NCBI GenBank assembly: GCA_001994995.1
Contig: MDJM01000045.1
Coordinates: 1 to 36,513 of the forward strand
Direction: 5' to 3'
Origin: Candidatus Parepulonipiscium sp. PG-Nuni2H_MBin01
Lineage (GTDB): Bacteria > Bacillota > Clostridia > Lachnospirales > Cellulosilyticaceae
DNA: 36,513 nt
Shown: piece after piece, positions 24,066 through 31,076 of the stretch
Layout of the letters: every line of letters begins with the position of its first letter
How positions within the stretch are numbered: the stretch's first letter is position 1
Notes under the pieces: generated by a model
What the model saw: only the letters and a program-made list of their open reading frames with translations
The model's database searches: none
What the model was told of the DNA's origin: nothing
Program-made: the position numbers and the translations under genes

Positions 24066-24914
24066 ATGATAGAATTAGGTAAAATTCAAGACTTAGCAGT
24101 AGTAGAGCATTCGGATTTTGGTGTATATCTTGGTAATTTGCCATACGATGAGGCATTTTGTGAGAAGGTTTTGTTACCAAATGTAGAAGTACCTGCTGAT
24201 ACGAAGCTCGGCGATATGTTAAATGTATTTATTTATAAAGATACTCAGGATAGAATTGTAGCAACACTTAGAAGACCTCTTATTACTCTTGGAGAAGCGG
24301 GAGTGTTAAAGGTAGCAGAGGTAACGAGTATAGGTGCGTTTTTAGAGTGGGGTTTGGTAAAAGATTTATTGCTTCCGTTTAAGGAGCAGTTAGGTAAGGT
24401 TGAAGCTAGTAAGTCTTATGTTGTTGGGTTGTATGTTGATAAAACTGATAGGTTATGTGCTACGATGAAAGTGTATAATTTGTTACAATCACATACTCCT
24501 TATGAAGTAAATAAAACCACCAAGGGATTGGTATATCAACTTAGCGATGAGTACGGAGTGTTTGTTGCTGTAGAGGGTAAGTATCATGGGCTAATTCCTA
24601 GGCGTGAAGTATATGAGAAATATACTGTTGGACAGTGGATTGATGTTCGTGTTGTTAAGATTAGAAATGATGGTAAGTTAGAGCTGAGCACACGTAAGCA
24701 AATTAATGGGCAAATTGAAGTGGATGCACGAAAGTTATTAGACGAAGTCCATAAAGCAGGTGGATTTTTAGATTTACATGATAGGAGTAACCCGTCAGAT
24801 ATAAAACGTAGGCTTAATATGAGTAAGGCTTCTTTTAAACGTGCTGCGGGACGGTTATTAAAGGAAGGTGCTATTGAACTTGAAGATAGCGGAATAAGAA
24901 GTCGTATATTTTAG
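24066..24914 (+). CDS. cvfB: CvfB-like S1-domain RNA-binding protein
   Basis: 282 residues, matching CvfB/YitL in length and layout: three S1-like OB folds (about 1-60, 70-130, 145-210) and a C-terminal winged helix (ARKLLDEVHKAGGFLDLHD ... MSKASFKRAAGRLLKEGAIEL). CvfB binds RNA and affects virulence-factor expression in Staphylococcus; elsewhere it is a general RNA-binding regulator. The ATG is oddly placed: the nearest good site, AAAGGA at 24045-24050, is 15 nt upstream, longer than usual, with no better in-frame start. A 46-residue membrane-anchored protein follows. Confidence 0.88.
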   Translation: MIELGKIQDLAVVEHSDFGVYLGNLPYDEAFCEKVLLPNVEVPADTKLGDMLNVFIYKDTQDRIVATLRRPLITLGEAGVLKVAEVTSIGAFLEWGLVKDLLLPFKEQLGKVEASKSYVVGLYVDKTDRLCATMKVYNLLQSHTPYEVNKTTKGLVYQLSDEYGVFVAVEGKYHGLIPRREVYEKYTVGQWIDVRVVKIRNDGKLELSTRKQINGQIEVDARKLLDEVHKAGGFLDLHDRSNPSDIKRRLNMSKASFKRAAGRLLKEGAIELEDSGIRSRIF

Positions 24915-24967
24915 AAATAATAGTTAATAATAAAAATATCTTAAAGATTGTAGGAGTGTGATACAGT

Positions 24968-25108
24968 ATGAGTAAATTTATAACAGGAATAGTATTAGGC
25001 GGCGTTGTGGGTGCAGCTGGAATTAGGTATATGAATGAAAGAAAACCAGTAAAGAAAAGTAAAAAATGGGTATCATGTGCACAAGATAGAGTTGATGAGT
25101 GGACATAA
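24968..25108 (+). CDS. Small membrane-anchored protein, 46 residues
   Basis: The product has one hydrophobic, glycine-rich segment (residues 4-20, FITGIVLGGVVGAAGIRY) like YtxH-type anchors and a basic, then mixed, tail (KPVKKSKKW ... DRVDEWT). AGGAGTG lies 9 nt before the ATG and a terminator follows 10 nt after the stop. It lies downstream of cvfB on the same strand, 53 bp away. No function known. Confidence 0.6.
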   Translation: MSKFITGIVLGGVVGAAGIRYMNERKPVKKSKKWVSCAQDRVDEWT

Positions 25109-25118
25109 TTTTATAAAG

Positions 25119-25150
25119 AAGTAACCTTATTTTTAAGGTTGCTTTTTTTT
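25119..25150 (+). terminator. Intrinsic terminator after the cvfB unit
   Basis: GTAACCTT (25121-25128) pairs with AAGGTTGC (25135-25142), extended by A-T pairs, followed by eight T. Confidence 0.85.
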
Positions 25151-25196
25151 CCTATAAGCCTATGGCTATTAATTTTGAGTAACAGAGGAAGTTAGT

Positions 25197-25961
25197 ATGT
25201 CTATTAATTTTAAATTAGAGCAATTTGAAGGGCCTTTAGATTTGCTTCTCTTTTTGCTTCATAAAAATAAGATGAATATATATGATATAGAGATTACAGC
25301 CATTACAAAGCAATATATGCAGTATTTAGGTAGTTCACCCCAAATAGAACTTGAGCAAATGAGTGAGTTTATTGTTATGGCCTCTACATTATTGGTAATT
25401 AAGTCTCGGATGTTACTCCCTAAAATGGACAATGATGAAAAAGAGGAAGATGACCCCCGGGAGGAGCTTGTTAGAAAGTTAGTTGAATATAAAAAATTTA
25501 AATATGTATCTGAAAAGTTAGATGAGATGCAAAGTCAATCTTTTACTTATTGTTTTAGAAGTAGAGAAATTGTAAATGATATAAAGGTACCTATAGAAAT
25601 AGATATTTTAGACGGGGTAACGCTAGGCAAGTTGTATGAAACTTACCAACAATTAATTAGACAGCAAAAAATAGGATTAAAATTAAAACAGAATAATATT
25701 GTCACAAAAATATTACAAAAAGATATATATAGCGTTGATGAAAAATGTAATTATATTTCAGAATTATTATGCACTCAAAACGAAATTACTTTTTATTCTT
25801 TATGTTATGTAGATATGCCTAAAATAGAGTTTGTGGTAACATTTATGGGGTTATTAGAGCTAATTCATAAAAAATGTGTAATAATAGAGCAGTTTTCATT
25901 TGATGGTGATATTAAAATTTCAAAGGGTAGTAATTATGAAACGAACAGAATTAGAAAGTAA
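25197..25961 (+). CDS. scpA: Segregation and condensation protein A
   Basis: 254 residues. ScpA is the kleisin that bridges the SMC head domains and, with ScpB, completes the condensin complex that compacts and separates chromosomes. The opening FEGPLDLLLFLLHKNKMNIYDI is diagnostic, followed by YMQYL, the MASTLLVIKSRMLLP helix and the C-terminal winged-helix region (ITFYSLCYVDMPKIEFVVTFMGLLELI). Its end overlaps the scpB start by 26 bp, implying coupled translation, as in many Firmicutes. Confidence 0.96.
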   Translation: MSINFKLEQFEGPLDLLLFLLHKNKMNIYDIEITAITKQYMQYLGSSPQIELEQMSEFIVMASTLLVIKSRMLLPKMDNDEKEEDDPREELVRKLVEYKKFKYVSEKLDEMQSQSFTYCFRSREIVNDIKVPIEIDILDGVTLGKLYETYQQLIRQQKIGLKLKQNNIVTKILQKDIYSVDEKCNYISELLCTQNEITFYSLCYVDMPKIEFVVTFMGLLELIHKKCVIIEQFSFDGDIKISKGSNYETNRIRK

Positions 25962-26505
25962 ACTTGAATCATTATTATTTTTCGTAGGAGATATGATATT
26001 AAGCAATAAATTATGTGAGTTATGTGAGGCTGATGAACACGATGTTCATAGTGCTATATTTAATTTAAATAGTGCATATGAATATGATGATAGCGGTATT
26101 AGAATTGTTGAGGTTGAAAAGGGCTATCAAATGTGTACAGTACCAAAAAATACAGAGGTTATATTAAAATATAAACAAAGGCCAGCAAAAAAATTGTTGA
26201 CACAAACACTATTAGAAACTTTGGCAATAATAGCTTATTCACAACCAATAACAAAACCTCAAATAGAAGATATAAGGGGAGTTAGGAGTGAACATGCTGT
26301 ATCTAAATTACTTGAATATAATTTAATAGAAGAGGCAGGGCGGCTTAATGTTGTTGGTAGGCCTGTTTTATTTGGGACAACAGCGGAATTTTTAAGACAT
26401 TTTGGCTTTACAAACCTTATGCAACTACCGATTTTAAAGGAAGAGCTAATAGAGATATTAAGAAAAGAAGTGCAAAAAGAAGTGAATTATATAGCTGAAA
26501 GATAA
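25936..26505 (+). CDS. scpB: Segregation and condensation protein B
   Basis: 189 residues. ScpB is a dimer of tandem winged helices that binds ScpA. The family signature TLLETLAIIAYSQPITKPQIEDIRGV is clear, with LIEEAGRLNVVGRPVLFGTT and the FLRHFGF block after it. The start is ATG 25936 because AAAGGG is 8 nt upstream and the protein then begins KRTELESKLESLLF like other ScpB; a longer frame upstream lies inside scpA. It is followed, after 81 bp, by a carboxypeptidase gene, a common Clostridial order. Confidence 0.95.
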   Translation: MKRTELESKLESLLFFVGDMILSNKLCELCEADEHDVHSAIFNLNSAYEYDDSGIRIVEVEKGYQMCTVPKNTEVILKYKQRPAKKLLTQTLLETLAIIAYSQPITKPQIEDIRGVRSEHAVSKLLEYNLIEEAGRLNVVGRPVLFGTTAEFLRHFGFTNLMQLPILKEELIEILRKEVQKEVNYIAER

Positions 26506-26586
26506 GAAAAGTAGTATAAAATTAGCAGAGTGTGGTATTCTAAAAACTATAAAAGGGCAACTATTTTTCTTCAAAGGAGCGAGATA

Positions 26587-27726
26587 ATGAAGCATAAACT
26601 ACTTATTTTAATAATCTTAATTTTAGGCGTCACCCCTGTTTTTGGGACTTCTTCGGTAGGAACGCTTGGAGCAAAAGGTGCGGTCTTAATAGAAGCGCAA
26701 AGTAAGCGGGTGTTACATGGGGTAAATGAGCAAGTGCCGCTTCCTATGGCGAGTACTACGAAAATTATGACTTGTGTGGTGGCACTAGAAAATGGAAATT
26801 TAGACGATATAGTTACAGTATCGGAAACTGCAGCAAAGGCACCACCTGTGGATTTAAAGTTACAAACCGGAGAGAAGCATAGATTAGGAGACTTATTGTA
26901 TTCATTAATGCTAGAATCACATAATGATACGGCTATTGCAATTGCTGAGCATGTTGGTGGTAGTGTGGAAGAATTTTGTGCAATGATGACACAAAAGGCA
27001 GCAGATATAGGTGCAACAAGTACAGAATTTCATACGCCAAATGGATTAGATGCAGATGGACACCAATCATCACCCTATGATTTAGGTATAATTGCTGCAT
27101 ATGCAATGGAAAACCCTAAGTTTGTTGAAATTGTTAATACTCCAAATATTGCTATCCCAACAGTTCCCGTTGATGGTAGTAGAAGACATGATTTAATTAA
27201 TAAAGATAGGTTTTTGCATATGGTTAGTGGCGCGAATGGAGTGAAGACAGGTTTTACGTCTAAAGCTGGACATTGTTTTGTTGGCGCAGCTAAAAGAGGT
27301 GATATGCAGTTAATTGGTGTAGCGTTAGGGAATTTTGGTTCAAGCGGCAAAAGTAAGAAATATACAGATGTACAAAAAATGATTGAATATGGGTTTAAAA
27401 ACTATAAAATGTATACATTAGTAACCGAAGAGCAAGTGGTAGACACTTTGGATATTGTAGATGGGAAACAAACTAGTGTTAAACTTGTAGCTAAAGAGCA
27501 AATAGTTATGCCTCTAACAAATGATGAGATGAGTATTGTTAAACTTAGTGTTACTAAGCCAGAGAATTTAGAGGCTCCTGTAACTACTGATTTACAAGTT
27601 GCTCGTTTAGATGTAGTATTAAATGAGGAAGTTCTTGATACAACTTGGTTATATCCAATGGAAGATGTTGAGGCTTTAACTTTAATTGAGAAAGTAAAAC
27701 GATTTATAAATTCATTAGGAGCGTAG
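26587..27726 (+). CDS. D-alanyl-D-alanine carboxypeptidase (DacF-type, PBP5 family)
   Basis: 379 residues with a signal peptide (HKLLILIILILGVTPVFG) at the start. It trims the terminal D-Ala from peptidoglycan stems outside the membrane. The three penicillin-binding motifs are present: S56-T-T-K59 in MASTTKIMT, S111-H-N113 (SHN in place of the more usual SGN) and K220-T-G222 in GVKTGFTSKAG. A C-terminal beta-rich PBP5_C-like domain and a short amphipathic end (EKVKRFINSLGA) complete the family layout. AAAGGAGCG fixes the ATG at 26587. Downstream is the rluB-type gene. Confidence 0.93.
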   Translation: MKHKLLILIILILGVTPVFGTSSVGTLGAKGAVLIEAQSKRVLHGVNEQVPLPMASTTKIMTCVVALENGNLDDIVTVSETAAKAPPVDLKLQTGEKHRLGDLLYSLMLESHNDTAIAIAEHVGGSVEEFCAMMTQKAADIGATSTEFHTPNGLDADGHQSSPYDLGIIAAYAMENPKFVEIVNTPNIAIPTVPVDGSRRHDLINKDRFLHMVSGANGVKTGFTSKAGHCFVGAAKRGDMQLIGVALGNFGSSGKSKKYTDVQKMIEYGFKNYKMYTLVTEEQVVDTLDIVDGKQTSVKLVAKEQIVMPLTNDEMSIVKLSVTKPENLEAPVTTDLQVARLDVVLNEEVLDTTWLYPMEDVEALTLIEKVKRFINSLGA

Positions 27727-27733
27727 TAATAAA

Positions 27734-28438
27734 GTGAGATTACAGAAATATTTAGCCGATTGCGGCGTAGCTTCACGACGAAAGTGTGAAGAGTTAATAA
27801 AACAGGGTAGAATTAAAATTAATGGTAGTGTTGTTAGTGAACTTGGCATTAAGGTAAATGATGGTGATAAGATTAGCTTTGATGATAAGATAGTGAGCCT
27901 AAAGGGTGTGAAAGTATATTATATGTTAAATAAGCCAGAGGGCTATATTACGAGTGTAACAGATGATAGAGGTAGGCAAACTGTTATAGACCTAGTGCCG
28001 GATAAATCTGAGAGAGTATTTCCAGTGGGTAGGCTTGATTATCAAACTTCTGGAATGTTATTGCTTACTAATGACGGCGATTTTGCTTATAAAATGACTC
28101 ATCCAAAGCATATAATTCCAAAGACGTATGTTGCTAAAGTCAAGGGTGAAGTTTCTAAAGAAAGCATAGAATTGTTAAAAAATGGAGTAAGAATAGAAAA
28201 TTACATTACTTCAAAAGCTAAGGTAGAGGTAGTTGCTTGTGACTCTTATACGACAAGTTTGCAAATAACAATCCATGAGGGTAAAAATAGGCAAATTAGG
28301 AAGATGTGTACTGCTGTAGGACATAACGTTATCAGTTTGAAACGTGTAGCTATTGGGAACATCGGACTAAATGACTTGAGACTCGGAAATATAAGGAAGT
28401 TAACATGCGACGAACTTAAGTATCTTAATAATTTGTAG
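27734..28438 (+). CDS. rluB: rRNA pseudouridine synthase, RsuA/RluB family
   Basis: 234 residues from GTG 27734 (GGAG about 10 nt upstream). It converts a uridine of rRNA to pseudouridine. An N-terminal S4 RNA-binding domain (RLQKYLADCGVASRRKCEELI) is followed by the catalytic domain with D102 in GRLDYQTSGMLLLTND, the block HPKHIIPKTYVAKV, and the closing EGKNRQIRKMCTAVGH. The layout fits RluB, RluE and RsuA; in Firmicutes this chromosomal position is usually the RluB type for 23S rRNA. Closely spaced after the carboxypeptidase gene. Confidence 0.9.
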   Translation: MRLQKYLADCGVASRRKCEELIKQGRIKINGSVVSELGIKVNDGDKISFDDKIVSLKGVKVYYMLNKPEGYITSVTDDRGRQTVIDLVPDKSERVFPVGRLDYQTSGMLLLTNDGDFAYKMTHPKHIIPKTYVAKVKGEVSKESIELLKNGVRIENYITSKAKVEVVACDSYTTSLQITIHEGKNRQIRKMCTAVGHNVISLKRVAIGNIGLNDLRLGNIRKLTCDELKYLNNL

Positions 28439-28538
28439 TTTGGAAATATTAGGAGTGGTGTAAATTTCTATAAATGGGCTATATTTTTTCCGTTAACATG
28501 TGTATAATATAGAAAGAAAAGATTAAGGAGGATTTGTA

Positions 28539-29651
28539 ATGAATACTGTAATAGATAATAAAGAAGAAACTATGGCAGATTACATGCAAGAGGTTGATAA
28601 GAGCATGGCCAATATCCATAAGGGAGAAGTAAAAAAGGCGACAGTTATTGCAATTGCTGATGATTGTATTATTGCTAACATTGGATATAGAGCAGATGCG
28701 ATACTGCCATGGAGCGAGTATAGCATTGAGGACTTTGACCGTTCTGAGGTTAATGTAGGCGATGAATTTTTTGTAACTATTACGAAAAAAGAAGATAAAG
28801 ACGGTAATGTAGTTGTATCTAAACGTGGGGCTGAAAAAGCTAAGGCTTATGAGCAAATCGAAGAGTTATATAAAAATCAAGAAGTGGTATCAGTTAAGAT
28901 TGAAAAAGTTACCAAAGGTGGTTTACTTGCATCAATCAAAGGAGAAAGGGCGTTTATTCCAGGGTCTCAGATTACAGATACATACGTAGAGAATTTAGCG
29001 AGCTACGTAGGGCAAAGTGTAGATGTACAAGTGATAGAATTTGACCCATCAAAAAGAAAGCTTATCTTGTCAGGTAAGTCAATCGCTAAGCAAAAACGCG
29101 CGAGTAAAAGACAAGAGCGTATTAATGAGTTAGTAGAAGGACAAAAATACTCAGGTACTATTACTAAGCTAATGAATTATGGTGCGTTTGTTGATTTAGA
29201 TGGTGTAGAGGGTCTAGTTCATAACACTGATTTATCTTGGACTAGAGTAAAGCATCCATCAGATGTGGTTAAAGAGGGTGATAAGGTAGAGGTTACAGTA
29301 CTTTCAGTTAATCCGGAAAATGGTAAAATTTCATTAGCATTAAAAGATGTGGATCAAGATCCATGGCAAGTTGTAGCGGTTAATATTGAAGAAGGTTCAG
29401 TTGTAGATGGTACAGTTACTAAATTTATGCCGTTTGGGGCATTTGTAAAAATTGCAGACGGTGTTGAAGGGCTAGTTCATATTTCGCAAATCTGTAAAAA
29501 ACGTATTACAAAGCCTGAGGAGGTTCTAGAACTGAATCAACCGATTAAGGCTAAAGTAACAAAGATGGATAGAGAAGCCAAAAAGATAAGCTTAAGTATT
29601 ACTGCTCTTGATTTAGAAGTTGACGAGAACATGAAGAAATATATGTCTTAG
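28539..29651 (+). CDS. Four-S1-domain RNA-binding protein (RpsA/YpfD-like)
   Basis: 370 residues with four S1 domains at about 19-93, 108-180, 190-262 and 277-349. The third and fourth are the most canonical (GTITKLMNYGAFVDLDGVEG; FMPFGAFVKIADGVEGLVH). This is the usual Firmicute ribosomal protein S1 homologue, which binds mRNA and may help translation or turnover; it is shorter than the six-domain E. coli RpsA. The first domain is atypical. AAGGAGG precedes the ATG. A promoter with TATAAT at about 28504 can be seen upstream. An intrinsic terminator follows. Confidence 0.88.
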   Translation: MNTVIDNKEETMADYMQEVDKSMANIHKGEVKKATVIAIADDCIIANIGYRADAILPWSEYSIEDFDRSEVNVGDEFFVTITKKEDKDGNVVVSKRGAEKAKAYEQIEELYKNQEVVSVKIEKVTKGGLLASIKGERAFIPGSQITDTYVENLASYVGQSVDVQVIEFDPSKRKLILSGKSIAKQKRASKRQERINELVEGQKYSGTITKLMNYGAFVDLDGVEGLVHNTDLSWTRVKHPSDVVKEGDKVEVTVLSVNPENGKISLALKDVDQDPWQVVAVNIEEGSVVDGTVTKFMPFGAFVKIADGVEGLVHISQICKKRITKPEEVLELNQPIKAKVTKMDREAKKISLSITALDLEVDENMKKYMS

Positions 29652-29656
29652 ACAAA

Positions 29657-29683
29657 AAAAGAGCTGGGTTAATCAGCTCTTTT
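29657..29683 (+). terminator. Terminator after the S1-domain gene
   Basis: AAAAGAGCTG (29657-29666) pairs with CAGCTCTTTT (29674-29683), a perfect 10-bp stem with T run. Confidence 0.85.
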
Positions 29684-29709
29684 CTTATGTCTAAAAAAGG
29701 AGAGATAGG

Positions 29710-30849
29710 ATGTTTAGTTGGTTTAATCAGTGGTTAAAATATAATAGAAGACGAAGCCGGGGGACGGTTACTAGTACCAAGTATGATTCTAATGATATAG
29801 ATAGTTTATTTGAAAGTCTTAAGTCTACTACCCTAAAATTACATCGTCAGGAAGAGCAACTAGAGCAAATAAATTCTTTAAAAAGAGTTGTTGATATGTA
29901 TCTAGAGTTAGATCAAAAAACACATAATCAGTTGAAAAACTACGCTGTATTATACCGCGATAGTGTAGATGAGAAGACTAAGTTAAAAGCTAGGCTAATT
30001 CGTAATAACCCTGCCCTGCAGAGATTAGTGGAATATGAAGAGGAAATTCCAACATTAATTAGAGAATTAAAAAGTGTAGAAAACCAAATTCATATTTGCA
30101 AAAGTAATATTGAGTATTTAAGAGAGGAAAAAGAGCAATTAATTGAAGATAGAGAGACATTAATTGGAGGTTATAAGTTTCTTAAGGTGTTTACAGCAGT
30201 ATTTTTATTAGTTTTAGGTTTAAGTTTTGTATTAGTTATTACTATGCTCCAAGTATTAAGAAATACTTTATGGATTTATGTAGGTAGTATAATTTGTGTG
30301 TTTATGGTATTTATTGTATTGCTGATAATTGCTAAGGACCGCTTAGAAAAGGCTTTAGTAAAAAATGAGCTGTTACAGAAAAAGGCTGCTAAATATATTC
30401 AGAAATATCAAATTCACTACTATCAGCAACAAAGCTATTTAGATTATGAGTTTAAGAAATTAGATGTGGATAGTATAGATCAATTAGAAACTTATTTTGA
30501 GCGATATACGAAAAACAAAGTTCATGAAACTAAGTATGACACTTATGTAAATAATATGATGATTTCTGAGAACCAAATTTCTGAAATTTTGGGTAATAAT
30601 CAATTTAATATAAGAGGAATTGAGCGTATACAAGAGTGGCTAGTTAATCCTCATAAGCTTGAAGAAGCTAAATCTATAGTTTCTTCATTCGATTCAGTTA
30701 ATAAACAAGTAGATGTGCTGAAAATATATGAGAAAGATTTATACAAACAAATTTTGGCTTATGGAGAAGTAGACCAGTATAAAGATATGATTGCAGGTCG
30801 ACTTGAGGAGTATTATCAATGGACAGAAAGAGCATTGGATAGATCATAG
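29710..30849 (+). CDS. Coiled-coil membrane protein of unknown function
   Basis: 379 residues. An N-terminal cytoplasmic half rich in E, K, Q and L (about 25-150, coiled coil) leads to a hairpin of two membrane segments at about 160-182 (VFTAVFLLVLGLSFVLVITM) and about 190-212, followed by a second long helical, charged region of about 165 residues. Both ends are thus in the same compartment, presumably the cytoplasm. No family is recognised. AAAAAGGAGAG precedes the ATG. It is followed closely by the small two-TM frame and valS, so it may be first in that operon. Confidence 0.65.
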   Translation: MFSWFNQWLKYNRRRSRGTVTSTKYDSNDIDSLFESLKSTTLKLHRQEEQLEQINSLKRVVDMYLELDQKTHNQLKNYAVLYRDSVDEKTKLKARLIRNNPALQRLVEYEEEIPTLIRELKSVENQIHICKSNIEYLREEKEQLIEDRETLIGGYKFLKVFTAVFLLVLGLSFVLVITMLQVLRNTLWIYVGSIICVFMVFIVLLIIAKDRLEKALVKNELLQKKAAKYIQKYQIHYYQQQSYLDYEFKKLDVDSIDQLETYFERYTKNKVHETKYDTYVNNMMISENQISEILGNNQFNIRGIERIQEWLVNPHKLEEAKSIVSSFDSVNKQVDVLKIYEKDLYKQILAYGEVDQYKDMIAGRLEEYYQWTERALDRS

Positions 30850-30866
30850 GTAAGGAGTGAGGGGAT

Positions 30867-31067
30867 ATCGAATTAGTTGGAGTTGTTCTAGTTTTAATTG
30901 GTGTTATAATATGTGTATTTGCTAGAAGGATTGTAGTTGGGAAGATGGATTTAGAGGAACCAGATAAAAGTGAGTTTGAATTATTAGCTTCAGGTGCAAT
31001 TTTTGCCGTTAGACTGGCCGGCGTTGTTACTGTTATATTAGGTATTTTATTTTTATTTATGGGGTAA
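30867..31067 (+). CDS. Two-TM small protein, apparently non-canonical start
   Basis: An open frame of 66 codons with two convincing membrane segments: an N-terminal LVGVVLVLIGVIICVFARR and a C-terminal LAGVVTVILGILFLFMG. There is no ATG, GTG or TTG in frame before the first segment: it follows an in-frame TGA at 30858-30860. The best placed codon is ATC 30867, after AAGGAG at 30852-30857 (9-nt spacing). The only in-frame ATG, in the middle, would drop the first segment. It is 17 bp after the previous stop and 9 bp before valS, so it is part of that operon. Alternatives are an internal start or a sequence error. Confidence 0.5.
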   Translation: MELVGVVLVLIGVIICVFARRIVVGKMDLEEPDKSEFELLASGAIFAVRLAGVVTVILGILFLFMG

Positions 31068-31076
31068 GGAGAGTTT

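Noticed and set aside
30850..31076. T-box riboswitch for valS
   Set aside because: Only 9 bp separate valS from the preceding frame, and no specifier loop, T-box sequence or terminator is present.
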